Assembly: GCF_016792905.1 (NCBI RefSeq)
Contig: NZ_JAEULP010000080.1
Span: 1 to 43,384, forward strand
Reading direction: 5' to 3'
Source of the DNA: Tabrizicola sp.
Lineage (GTDB): Bacteria > Pseudomonadota > Alphaproteobacteria > Rhodobacterales > Rhodobacteraceae
Length of the DNA stretch: 43,384 nt
In this document: positions 17,601-24,937 of the stretch, piece after piece
Layout: the number at the start of each line of letters is the position of its first letter
How positions within the stretch are numbered: the stretch's first letter is position 1
The notes under the pieces: model-generated
Seen by the model: only the letters and a program-made list of their open reading frames with translations
What the model was told of the DNA's origin: nothing
Databases searched by the model: none
Program-made: the position numbers and the translations under genes

Positions 17601-18015
17601 CAGGCGCCGCTGGGAATGGGAACGCTCGCGCCGGGCCAAGGCCGCGAACGAGCCTGACCCGACCGTCCCCTCGTTCCACAACGCCTCGATCGAGGCCGCC
17701 TTCCGCCACGCCATCGGGGTCTACGACCTGAAGGGCTGGGAGGACGGCAAGGTCGTCCTCTACCGTCCGCCGCTTGACCGCCGATTCAAGGTGACGGGTG
17801 GGAACTGGGTCTCGAACGCCCGGGAATATGTCTACCCCGACAACCTGTGGACGCCCTTCGCGCCCCGGCTGGACGTGGTGGAAGTGCCGGGCGACCATGA
17901 TTCCATGGTGCTGGAACCGAACGTGCGCGTATTGGCCGCACGGATGAAGGCCGCGATCCAGGCGGCCGAGGCTGGCGATGTCCGCCATCCTGATCATAGA
18001 CTTGCTGCCGAGTGA
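11680..18015 (+). CDS. Type I polyketide synthase, KS-AT-KR-DH-ACP-TE
   Basis: The 2111-residue megasynthase has one complete module. KS at about 10-430 has the active Cys185 in ACSTS plus HGTGT and NIGH histidines. AT at about 540-830 has Ser633 in GHSMGE and AAHS where HAFH or YASH is usual, so malonyl preference is only likely. A KR structural half (about 895-1150) precedes the catalytic KR (GGFGGIG at 1162, Tyr1304, Asn1308, and a VDD at 1247-1249 that fits the B-type LDD motif). A DH-like domain at about 1380-1640 has His1387 and Asp1554. ACP Ser1765 is in GGHSL. TE has Ser1913 in GFSGG, with Asp1940 and His2073. DH after KR is an unusual order. There is no loading domain, so the starter probably comes from the NRPS encoded 13 bases downstream. 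GAGAGGG precedes the ATG. Confidence 0.93.
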   Translation: MKDVVQDLPAETDIAIVGMAAHLPGAAEISAYWDNLREGRTAVRRLTEEEILASGENPAALRNPNYVPAAALLEGFDRFDAEFFGFSPKEAAILDPQHRQFLEVAWEALENAGHTPEGFKGRIGVFAGCGMGSYFYFNLCSNPALVESTGMFLLRHTGNDKDFLSTRVSHVFDLKGPSLGLQTACSTSLVATHYAIQALLNGECDMALAGGVTIDLPQGRGYIYKEGEVLSPDGVCHAFDHRAQGTVFGSGAGTVLLRRMDDALADGDHIWAVIKGSAVNNDGAAKAGYLAPSVEGQADCIATALAVAGTPAETVDYIECHGTGTYLGDPIEVAALTEAFRRTTNAKGFARIGSVKTNIGHLDTAAGVASLIKTTLALHHGQMPPSLNFEAPNPAIDFDNSPFRVNDKLSDWPRRMGPRRAGVNSLGVGGTNAHVVVQEAPAVAASEPSDWPFQLITLSARSQSALGEASSRLAAHLRANPVQNLADVAWTLKQGRRAFEHRRVLVAESHEEAARMLEAGDPRRVFTQRRLGDTPDVVFMFPGGGAQYPNMARDLYETEPVFAEWMDRGLAALGDAEAETRALWLPAEGQEATAAEALRRPSKQLPLILIVEVALAKLWESWGVKPAMLIGHSMGENAAACVAGVMTLEACVGLVRLRGELFDTVPAGGMLSVPLSEAALKPYLGDLDIASINAPELTVVSGSDAGLKDLAARLKADDIDTTRIAIDIAAHSKMLEGILAAFRAHLAGMQLSPPQIPIISNRSGQILTDAEATSPDYWVAHLRNTVRFADGTTTLRQKADRVYLEVGPGRAMASLAQANGAMGGQPVPSSLRHPEDTVSDDRHFIATLGRLWACGVEPDLHQLWGEAKRRRVPLPTYPFQRSRYFIDPGKAQVVTEADVTVQRHDKVEDFGYRVGWRVMPADCPVDVETELGAPLTWLVFADEAGLARAAVQRLRNAGHRVVTVHAGDAFARTSDDTYTLAPEHGREGYDALLADLAQRDLTPARIAHFWLVTQGETFRPGSSFFQRNLEQGFWSLFFLGQAMGEIGLKPLPHLTILTSGAAQVRTEALPYPEKATVAGPVRVMPRELPGLTASLLDVALPDNRKAAIPAEAVSAVLEEMLATPGNTVAAIRGSRRLETRLVPSPLPPQAEVPEGSVWVITGGFGGIGVTVAERLMRDRHAKVALIGRHVPEAGSVRAGVLSRLERLGRVMAVAADVCNPEDMRAAFDRVRAEFGPIYGVVHAAGTVDDAPLLGKDPGSADAVLSPKVHGTKLLDTLLPDGSVDRIVLFSSTSTVITPAGQADYVAANEYLNAFARSRAGGMTKVTAINWGIWSGIGMAADADAKRQGKDAGAPLPGQLVLERMQKGGDETRFHATLTKEHWVMDDHRLLDGTAVLPGAAWPEIAHEALMAAGGKAGVQLNDLTVFRPLRLEADLPRDLRVNLTRGRDGNQRLQARALEPQGWALTAEMGVATLTAPADTIDLAAIAARCPDKTTAPGGENLPSAQEDRIAFGPRWQVLRATALGNREGLATLALPTQAVQDTATCTLHPALYDIGTGWGIALLPKVQEGFVWAPVMTTSIRIHGALPAEIRSWVRLAGDPAEDVASFDVTLTDPTGKVLVEVEGITFRKVAFEEALARPAPPNPREVERDDDQRGHSPAEQRLAQALQGGIRPAEGAEAFLRAIAADGAQVLVSSLDLDALVRQANAPIVADAEGPGFARPELETAYVAPRNSVERTLAGFWAELLGVAEVGVEDDFFALGGHSLIAVRLFAMIRRQWKVDFPISVLFEAPTIARCAALIADRIGPEEETADAPAKLADPAGPKFTHLVAMHRGEGGPKTPFFLVAGMFGNVLNLRHLASLLGTDRPFYGLQARGLFGDAEPHMTIEEAATSCLAEIRQVQPKGPYLLGGFSGGGLTAWDIGRQLRAEGEEVALMVLLDTPLPVRPFLTKPDKAMIKLAEIRAGGPQFLAEWARRRWEWERSRRAKAANEPDPTVPSFHNASIEAAFRHAIGVYDLKGWEDGKVVLYRPPLDRRFKVTGGNWVSNAREYVYPDNLWTPFAPRLDVVEVPGDHDSMVLEPNVRVLAARMKAAIQAAEAGDVRHPDHRLAAE

Positions 18016-18028
18016 CCGGAGATTTCCC

Positions 18029-21000
18029 ATGACCCTGACCGCCCTTCTGATCGGCAACGAAAGCCTGACGGTCGAATGTGGCAAGCGCTGGCTGGAGCGG
18101 GGACATGCCCTTGCCGCCGTCGTCACGCGTGAACCTAAAGTGGCCGCCTGGGCCTCTCATGCCGGTCTCAGGGTCATCGCGCCGGGCGCCGGGCTGGCTG
18201 CGCGGACCACCGGTCTTGTCGTCGACTGGGTGCTGTCGGTCGCGAACCTCTCGGTGGTGCCCGCACCGGTGCTGGCGCTGGCACGGGCGGGCGGCGTCAA
18301 TTTCCACGATGGCCCCCTGCCCGGCTACGCGGGCCTGAACGCCCCGGTCTGGGCGCTCCTGAACGGCGAGGCGACCCACGCGATCACCTGGCACCTGATG
18401 ACCGGTGGCATCGACGAGGGCGACGTGCTTGCGACGCGCAGCTTTCCCATCGAAGCCGACGACAGCGCCTTCTCCCTGAACGCCCGTTGCTTTGCCGCAG
18501 CAGTGGAGTCGTTCTCCGAAGTCATCACGGCGATGGAGGCCGGGGGTCAGCCGCGCCACCCGCAAGCCTCCGGTCAGCGCAAAATCTGGCGCCGGGCTGA
18601 TCGGCCCCGCGCGGCGGGGCGGCTCGATTTCACCCAATCCGCCGAGACGGTGGCGCGGACGGTCCGCGCTCTGGACCACGGCGGCTATCGCAACCCGCTT
18701 TCGGTTGCGAAGGTCGAGGCTCCGGGTCAGGTCTGGGCCGTCGGCGCGGCCGAGGTCGTGCCCGGATCGGGCGCGGCAGGCGCGGTCCTTGCCCGCGACG
18801 CGGACAGCCTGACCGTGGCCTGCGGCGAGGGCGCGGTTCGTCTTTCTGCACTGACCTGCCTCAAGGGCCTGCCGATCGACACAGGGCGCGCGGGGGCAAG
18901 CCTGGTGTCTCTCACCCCGGACGAGGCGCTGGCACTCGATGCCGAACTTGCTCCGGTCGCCGAGGCCGAAGCCCGGCTGCGTGGCCTTCTCCTGAAACCC
19001 GATCCGGCGCTGACCGCTTCGACAGCCAACGCCCCCGACTGGCGGCAGCTTCCCCTGCCCGCCGCCGGGGCCAGCTGGCTTGCCCTCGCCGCGATCCGCG
19101 CCTTGGGCCGCAGCGGCGGCGACATCGCCTTTGCTTCGGGCAAGGACCCGGCGCCGGGCTTTGTGCTGCCCTGGGTGCCGGTGCGCCTTGATGCCTCCGG
19201 GACAGTCATCGCCGCCGAGGAACGGGTCGCACGGGCGCTGGACGCCGCGAAGGCCGCAACCGGCCTTGCCGCCGATCTCGGCTTGCGGGAACCGGCCCTG
19301 ACGGGGCTGACCCCGTCGGGTCTGGCGGTCAGCGAAGGCGCGGGGCCGCTGGCGGGCACGGCGGTGACGCTTGCAGGCGACGCGCTCTGGCATGACGCGA
19401 CCCAAGTCTCGCCCGACGAGGCCGCGACGCTGGTGGAGCGGATCACCCGCCTCCTGGCCGAGATGGCGGCCCGGCCCGATGCCGACCTGGCCGACCTCAG
19501 CCCGCTGTCGCAGGCCGAAACGCAGGTCTATCAGGGTGCGCTCCGGACCACCGCTCGCGTCTATGACCGCAGCCTGACCATCCCCGCGGCGATCCTCGCT
19601 CAGGCCGCGCGGACGCCGGACGCCGTGGCCGTGATCGCGGGCGAGGCGAAACTCACCTACGCCGCGCTTGCCGCCCGTGCCGCCCGCATCGCCAACACCC
19701 TTGCCACGATGGGCGTCGGCAAGGGCAGTCTGGTCGGCCTGGCCTGTCGCCGGACTATCGACATGGTGGCGGGCGCGCTTGGCATCCAGCTGGCGGGGGC
19801 GGCCTATGTGCCGATGGACCCGGCCTATCCCGCCGACCGCCTGGCGCTCTATGCCGAGGATTCGGGGTGTCCGGTGATCGTCACCGAAGCGGCCGTGGCC
19901 GAGACGCTGCCGAAGGGGCCTGCCCTTCTGGTCCTTGACCGCGATCCCCGGCTTGCCGCTGCCGTGGGCTTGCCCGGTCATGGCCCAACCGCCGAAGACC
20001 CGGCCTATGTGATCTACACCTCCGGCTCCACCGGACGACCGAAGGGCGTGGTCGTCACCCACCGCAACGTGATGAATTTCTGCGCCGGGATGGACGATGT
20101 CGTCGGCACCGACCCCGGAACCTGGCTGGCCGTCACCTCGCTCTCGTTCGACATCTCGGTGCTGGAGCTGTTCTGGACCCTGACCAACGGTTTCACCGTC
20201 GTCCTCGCCGACGATTCAGCCCGGGTGCGGCCTTCGGGCGGGACAGCGGGTGCCTCTGGCGTCAGCGCGCGGGGGATGGAGTTCTCGGTCTACTACTGGG
20301 GCAATGACGACCTGCCCGGCCCCTCGAAATACGAGCTGCTGCTGGAGGGCGCCAAATTCGCCGATGCGAACGGCTTCTGCGCGGTCTGGACGCCGGAACG
20401 CCACTTCCATGCTTTTGGTGGCCCCTACCCCAACCCCGCAGTCACCGGCGCGGCGGCGGCAGCCGTCACGAAGAATATCGGCGTCCGGGCGGGCAGCATC
20501 GTCGCCCCCCTGCACCATCCCGCGAGGATCGCCGAGGAATGGGCGGTGATCGACAACCTGACCAACGGGCGCGCAGGCATGGCTTTCGCCTCGGGCTGGC
20601 AGCCGGATGACTTCGTGCTGCGCCCCGAGAATACGCCCCCCGCGAACCGGCAGGCGCTGTTCGATGCCCTCGACCAGGTCCGCCGGTTGTGGCGCGGCGA
20701 GGCGGTGGAGTTTCCGCGCAAGGACGGCACGCCCTTCGCGGTCAAGACCCAACCCCGCCCGGTGTCGAAGGACGTCGAAGCCTGGGTGACGACGGCAGGC
20801 AACCCCGAGACCTGGCGCGAGGCCGGTCGCGCGGGCGCCAACGTGCTGACCCACCTCCTGGGCCAGTCCATCGCCGAGGTCGAGGGCAAGGTGAAGCTCT
20901 ACCGCAAGGCATTGGCCGAGGCCGGGCATGACCCGTCCCGTTTCAAGGTCACGCTGATGCTGCACACCTACCTCGCCGCGGACCGCGAGACGGCGCGGGA

Positions 21001-22573
21001 AGTTGCACGCGAACCGATGAAGAGCTACCTGCGCTCCGCCGCTGGCCTCATCAAGCAGTACGCCTGGGCCTTCCCCGCCTTCAAGAAGCCGCAGGGCATG
21101 ACGAACCCGATGGACATCGACCTTGGGTCGCTGGCCCCGGATGAACTGGAAGCGATCCTCGATTTCGCCTTCCTGCGTTACTTCGACGATTCGGGCCTCT
21201 TCGGCACGGTCGAGGATGCCGTGAAGCGGGTCGAGGAGCTGAAAGCCATCGACATCGACGAGGTCGCCTGCCTGATCGACTACGGCATCCCGACCGCAGT
21301 GGTTCTGGAAGGTCTGAAGCCTGTGGCCGAGGTCCTGCGGCTGACCAACTCCGGCTCCGGCTCCGGCGCGGACGAGACGATGGCGGGGCTGATCCAGCGC
21401 CACGGCGTCACCCACCTGCAATGCACGCCGTCCATGGCCCGGATGCTGGCGGAAGACGACGGGGCCCGCGCGGCGCTGAAGGGACTGAAGCGGATGCTGG
21501 TCGGCGGCGAGGCGTTGACGGGGCGGCTCGCGGGTGATCTTGCGGGCCTGATCGGCGCGCCGGTCCTGAACATGTACGGCCCGACCGAGACGACGATCTG
21601 GTCCTCGGTCGAGGCGACGACGGGCGCGGATGGTGTGGTCAACATCGGACAACCCATTGCCAACACGGCGCTTTATGTCCTGGACGACCGGCTTTCCCCC
21701 GCCCCCGACGGCGAGGCCGGAGAATTGTGGATCGGCGGCGAGGGCGTGGCGCAGGGCTATTTCCAGCGCCCCGACCTGACCGCCGACCGCTTCCGTCCCG
21801 ATCCCTTCGCAGGCGCCGGGCGAATGTACCGGACCGGCGATCTGGTGCGCAGACGGGCCGATGGCAAGCTCGACTACCTGGGCCGTGCCGATTTCCAGGT
21901 GAAGATCCGCGGCCACCGTATCGAACTCGGCGAGATCGAGACAACGCTTGAAGCGACCGGCGGCATCCGCCAGGCCGTCGTCATCGCACGCGAGGATCAA
22001 CCGGGCGACGTGCGATTGGTGGCCTATGTCACCGCCGACGGGCCGGTCGACGAACAGGCGTTGCGCGCCGAGCTGGCCGCACATCTGCCCGAAGTGATGG
22101 TCCCGGCGCATATCGTCCGGCTTGAGGCCTTGCCCCTCACCCCGAACGGCAAGGTCGACCGCAAGGCGCTGCCCGCGCCCTTCGCTACCGCTGCCTCTGC
22201 GGCCAAACCGGTCGTGGCGCTGGAAGGCGGGGTCGAGGAAACCATCGCCGCTGTCTGGGCCCGCGTTCTTGGCGTGCCGCAGGTCGGGCGGTCGGACAAC
22301 TTCTTCACCCTCGGCGGCCATTCGCTTCTGGCGGTGCAGGCGCATCGCGAGATGAAGGTGGTGCTGAACTCCGACCGGCTGGCGATAACCGACATCTTCC
22401 GCTTCCCCGTCGTCTCGGCGCTGGCCGCGCATATCGGCAAGTCGCTTCCCGCACCGGCTGCCGGCGCGGCCACCCCTGCGGCCGCAGCGGGCGAGTCGGG
22501 CGCCGACAGCCGGATGGATGCCATGGCCCGGCGCCGTGCCATGCGCGAGGCGCGGGAAAAGGCCCTGGGATGA
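18029..22573 (+). CDS. Formyltransferase-NRPS with embedded luciferase-like monooxygenase
   Basis: This 1514-residue protein contains, in order, a formyltransferase domain (1-285; catalytic Asn91, His93, Asp129 in NFH and GGIDEG) and a degraded condensation-like stretch without HHxxxDG (about 290-490). The first part of an adenylation domain follows (about 510-730; YTSGSTGRPKG, FDISVLELF). A flavin-dependent luciferase-like monooxygenase of the MupA/Atu3671 family (about 749-1105) is inserted between motifs A4 and A5. Then come the rest of the adenylation domain (NMYGPTE, YRTGD, NGKVDRK) and a PCP with Ser1432 in GGHSL. Pocket residues D708, I709, L712, Q1131, L1157, G1159, M1182, I1190, W1191 and K1375 differ by one from the glycine code as I remember it. 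It has no TE. GGAGA precedes the ATG; an earlier in-frame start would overlap the PKS gene. It is translated between PKS and PPTase. Confidence 0.93.
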   Translation: MTLTALLIGNESLTVECGKRWLERGHALAAVVTREPKVAAWASHAGLRVIAPGAGLAARTTGLVVDWVLSVANLSVVPAPVLALARAGGVNFHDGPLPGYAGLNAPVWALLNGEATHAITWHLMTGGIDEGDVLATRSFPIEADDSAFSLNARCFAAAVESFSEVITAMEAGGQPRHPQASGQRKIWRRADRPRAAGRLDFTQSAETVARTVRALDHGGYRNPLSVAKVEAPGQVWAVGAAEVVPGSGAAGAVLARDADSLTVACGEGAVRLSALTCLKGLPIDTGRAGASLVSLTPDEALALDAELAPVAEAEARLRGLLLKPDPALTASTANAPDWRQLPLPAAGASWLALAAIRALGRSGGDIAFASGKDPAPGFVLPWVPVRLDASGTVIAAEERVARALDAAKAATGLAADLGLREPALTGLTPSGLAVSEGAGPLAGTAVTLAGDALWHDATQVSPDEAATLVERITRLLAEMAARPDADLADLSPLSQAETQVYQGALRTTARVYDRSLTIPAAILAQAARTPDAVAVIAGEAKLTYAALAARAARIANTLATMGVGKGSLVGLACRRTIDMVAGALGIQLAGAAYVPMDPAYPADRLALYAEDSGCPVIVTEAAVAETLPKGPALLVLDRDPRLAAAVGLPGHGPTAEDPAYVIYTSGSTGRPKGVVVTHRNVMNFCAGMDDVVGTDPGTWLAVTSLSFDISVLELFWTLTNGFTVVLADDSARVRPSGGTAGASGVSARGMEFSVYYWGNDDLPGPSKYELLLEGAKFADANGFCAVWTPERHFHAFGGPYPNPAVTGAAAAAVTKNIGVRAGSIVAPLHHPARIAEEWAVIDNLTNGRAGMAFASGWQPDDFVLRPENTPPANRQALFDALDQVRRLWRGEAVEFPRKDGTPFAVKTQPRPVSKDVEAWVTTAGNPETWREAGRAGANVLTHLLGQSIAEVEGKVKLYRKALAEAGHDPSRFKVTLMLHTYLAADRETAREVAREPMKSYLRSAAGLIKQYAWAFPAFKKPQGMTNPMDIDLGSLAPDELEAILDFAFLRYFDDSGLFGTVEDAVKRVEELKAIDIDEVACLIDYGIPTAVVLEGLKPVAEVLRLTNSGSGSGADETMAGLIQRHGVTHLQCTPSMARMLAEDDGARAALKGLKRMLVGGEALTGRLAGDLAGLIGAPVLNMYGPTETTIWSSVEATTGADGVVNIGQPIANTALYVLDDRLSPAPDGEAGELWIGGEGVAQGYFQRPDLTADRFRPDPFAGAGRMYRTGDLVRRRADGKLDYLGRADFQVKIRGHRIELGEIETTLEATGGIRQAVVIAREDQPGDVRLVAYVTADGPVDEQALRAELAAHLPEVMVPAHIVRLEALPLTPNGKVDRKALPAPFATAASAAKPVVALEGGVEETIAAVWARVLGVPQVGRSDNFFTLGGHSLLAVQAHREMKVVLNSDRLAITDIFRFPVVSALAAHIGKSLPAPAAGAATPAAAAGESGADSRMDAMARRRAMREAREKALG

Positions 22574-23217
22574 CCGGGGGGCGAACCGCCCCGCTGGAAG
22601 CCGCGCTGCGATCGCTGTTTCCGCCAGGGGTGGCGACGGCCGTGGTCCCGATTGGCGGCACGAATGCCCCGCTCTGGCGTGAGGAAGCGGCGGCCATGGC
22701 CGGTGCTGTTCCCGCGCGGGTGGCAGAGTTCGTCGCCGGGCGGACCGCCGCGCGGCGGGCGCTGGCGGATCTGGGTCTGCCGCCCGTGCCCTTGCCGATG
22801 GGTCCGGATCGTGCCCCGCACTGGCCGACCGGAATCTCCGGTTCCATCACACATGCCGCTGGCTATGCCATGGCCGTCGCCCGGCGCGGCGCGCCGCTTG
22901 GTGTCGACCTTGAACAGGACGCGCCGATCCCGCCCGACCTCTGGCCGACCCTTTGCCGGGCAGAAGAGCTGGCGCGGCTTGGCAGGGAGCCCGGACACCT
23001 TGTCAGGCAGATTTTTGCGGCAAAAGAGGCGGTGTTCAAGGCACAAGACACCGGCCGCCGCGCGATGTTCGGCTTCGACGTCGTGTCGGTCACACTTGTC
23101 ACAGGGGGGTTCGAGGCCCATTTCCTTGATGATGCAGGGGCGTTCCGGGCAGGTCAGGTCCTGCAGGGCCGCCTTGCACTCTGTGACGACATGATTCTGG
23201 CGGGGGTGGGGTGGTGA
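22570..23217 (+). CDS. 4'-phosphopantetheinyl transferase (EntD/Sfp type)
   Basis: The 215-residue enzyme transfers the phosphopantetheine arm of coenzyme A onto carrier proteins. Recognisable elements are GSITHAAGYA (91-100), GVDLE (111-115, with the metal-binding Asp113) and the FAAKEAVFK motif (149-157). Its length and motifs fit the EntD branch used for secondary metabolism. The ATG overlaps the NRPS stop as ATGA, so it is translationally coupled. The obvious clients are the PKS ACP (Ser1765) and the NRPS PCP (Ser1432) encoded just upstream. Its presence argues that the PKS-NRPS is a working, self-contained unit. Confidence 0.93.
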   Translation: MTGGRTAPLEAALRSLFPPGVATAVVPIGGTNAPLWREEAAAMAGAVPARVAEFVAGRTAARRALADLGLPPVPLPMGPDRAPHWPTGISGSITHAAGYAMAVARRGAPLGVDLEQDAPIPPDLWPTLCRAEELARLGREPGHLVRQIFAAKEAVFKAQDTGRRAMFGFDVVSVTLVTGGFEAHFLDDAGAFRAGQVLQGRLALCDDMILAGVGW

Positions 23218-24164
23218 TGGCGTCCCGGCGCAAGGCGATAGTGGGCGGCCTTGGAGCGATTGCTGGCGCCGGTGCGATCTACCATCTCTGGACGCGTCGA
23301 CCCTCGGCGGCAGCCGTTCGCGAACGGCTGGCGGGCGAGCTGGCCTCGCCAACCGGGCCGATTTCGGTCTACCATCTCGGCCACAGTCTCGTGAACCGCG
23401 ACATGCCGGCGATGCTTGCCCAACTGGCCCCGCCGGGCCATCGCTATGACAGCCAGCTTGGCTGGGGCACCTCGCTGAAAGCCCATTGGGGCGATGCGGA
23501 GATTGACGGATTTGAGGCCGAGAACGCCCATTCCCGCTTTCGCCCGGCGCATGAGGCGGTGGATAGCGGCGAGTATGACGCCATCGTGCTGACCGAGATG
23601 GTCGAGATCCGCGATGCGATCCGCTATTTCGACAGCGCAACCTATCTGGCGCTCTGGGCGGAAAAGGCGATTGCGGCGCGGCCCGATGTCCGGCTGTATC
23701 TCTACGAGACCTGGCACCGGCTGGACGATCCCGACGACTGGCTGGAACGTCTGGACCGCGACCTCGACCGCTATTGGCTGCGTCAGGTCCTTGGCCCGGC
23801 ACTGCAGGAACTGCCGCAAGGCACACGGATCAACCTGATTCCCGCGGGCCAGGTCCTGGCTGCCTTTGTCCGCGTGATCGAAGCGCAGGGTGGGGTCGAC
23901 AACATCCGCGACCGGACTGATCTCTTCGCGCGCGGCAGCGATGGCGCAGTTGACCCTATCCACTTGAACGACATGGGTAATTACCTTGTCTCACTGGTGC
24001 ATTTCACCGTGCTCTACCATGCTTCCCCCGTCGGGCTTCCAACCGCGCTGCGGAAAGCCGATGGTACCCCCGCCCTCGCGCCGGGCGCGCGGGCAGCGCG
24101 GCTGATGCAGGAAACGACGGCCCGGATCGTCGTCTCCCTGGGGTTGTCAGGCATTGCCGCCTGA
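23217..24164 (+). CDS. SGNH/GDSL-like hydrolase, probable esterase or acyltransferase
   Basis: The 315-residue product starts with a twin-arginine-like or membrane-anchor sequence (SRRKAIVGGLGAIAGAG), suggesting a periplasmic location. The block I serine appears in YHLGHSLVN (Ser57, with GHS in place of GDS), GWGTSL resembles block II, and DPIHLND (Asp246, His249) is the block V dyad. No clear GxN block III is visible. SGNH enzymes in polysaccharide loci often move or remove acyl groups. Its ATG shares one base with the PPTase stop (TGATG), placing it firmly in the PKS-NRPS operon. I infer that it handles the acyl group made by that line, either transferring it to sugar or hydrolysing it. The exact family is unsure. 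Confidence 0.65.
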   Translation: MASRRKAIVGGLGAIAGAGAIYHLWTRRPSAAAVRERLAGELASPTGPISVYHLGHSLVNRDMPAMLAQLAPPGHRYDSQLGWGTSLKAHWGDAEIDGFEAENAHSRFRPAHEAVDSGEYDAIVLTEMVEIRDAIRYFDSATYLALWAEKAIAARPDVRLYLYETWHRLDDPDDWLERLDRDLDRYWLRQVLGPALQELPQGTRINLIPAGQVLAAFVRVIEAQGGVDNIRDRTDLFARGSDGAVDPIHLNDMGNYLVSLVHFTVLYHASPVGLPTALRKADGTPALAPGARAARLMQETTARIVVSLGLSGIAA

Positions 24165-24330
24165 TGTGACATTTAGGCCACCTGGCCGGTCATTCGTTCC
24201 TCAGGCCACCCACGCACCGCAAAACCACCGATTCGCGGATGCATTTCCTCTTTCCGAACCGGTGCGGGACAAATACTGTTGACGCGTCGCAGTCGCGCCC
24301 GTTTTCACTGGACGCCAAGGAGTGTTTTCG

Positions 24331-24930
24331 ATGTCTATCTTTCACCGCCTCGCCGCCGCCCTGCTCCTTGTCCCAATTCTGGCTGTCGCCAGCTGGGCTC
24401 AGGACTACCGAGTCCGCGCGGGCGATGTCCTGCAGATCGAGGTGCTGGAAGACGCGACGCTGAACCGCACCGCCATCGTGCTGCCGGATGGACAGATATC
24501 GCTGCCGCTGGCCGGGTCGGTCCAAGCTGCCGGTCGCAGCCTGGCGCAGGTGCAGGCCGATCTGGCCACCCGCCTGGCCCCGAACTTCGCCACCCCGCCC
24601 ACCGTCTATGTGACCCTCAACTCGCTGGCCGAACGCGCACCCGCTGCCGCGCCGCGCCTGACGGATATCTACGTCCTCGGCGCCGCGACAACGCCTGGGA
24701 AGGTCGAGGTCAAGCCCGGTGCCACGCTGCTGCAGGCACTGGCCGTGGCGGGTGGCGTCACTCCCTTCGCTGCGAAAAAGCGCATCCAGCTGCGCCGGGT
24801 CGACAAGTCCGGCGTCGAAAAGGTCTACAAGTTCGACCTTGACGCGATCGAGCGCGGCGCCGCCGGTGGTTCCACGCGTCTGATGTCTGGCGACGTGATC
24901 GTCATCCCGCAGCGCAAGCTCTTCGAGTAA
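24331..24930 (+). CDS. Polysaccharide export protein (Wza-like, SLBB domain)
   Basis: The 199-residue protein has a signal peptide (probable cut after SWA at residue 23), a Poly_export domain (YRVRAGDVLQIEVLED onward, about 25-110) and an SLBB domain (about 112-165, DIYVLGAATTPGKVEV). It should form or complete the periplasmic and outer-membrane channel for EPS together with the Wzz protein. There is no lipobox cysteine, unlike classic Wza, and it is short. AAGGAG lies eight bases before the ATG at 24331; a GTG at 24322 overlaps that ribosome site and is unlikely. A gap of about 165 bases after the SGNH gene could hold a separate promoter, but I see none that is convincing. Confidence 0.92.
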   Translation: MSIFHRLAAALLLVPILAVASWAQDYRVRAGDVLQIEVLEDATLNRTAIVLPDGQISLPLAGSVQAAGRSLAQVQADLATRLAPNFATPPTVYVTLNSLAERAPAAAPRLTDIYVLGAATTPGKVEVKPGATLLQALAVAGGVTPFAAKKRIQLRRVDKSGVEKVYKFDLDAIERGAAGGSTRLMSGDVIVIPQRKLFE

Positions 24931-24937
24931 TCGGGTC

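Noticed and set aside
24279-24307. TTGACG...TTTTCA as a promoter for the polysaccharide export gene
   Set aside because: The -35 half is good and the spacing is 17, but the -10 half matches the consensus at only two positions; readthrough from the PKS operon is as likely.
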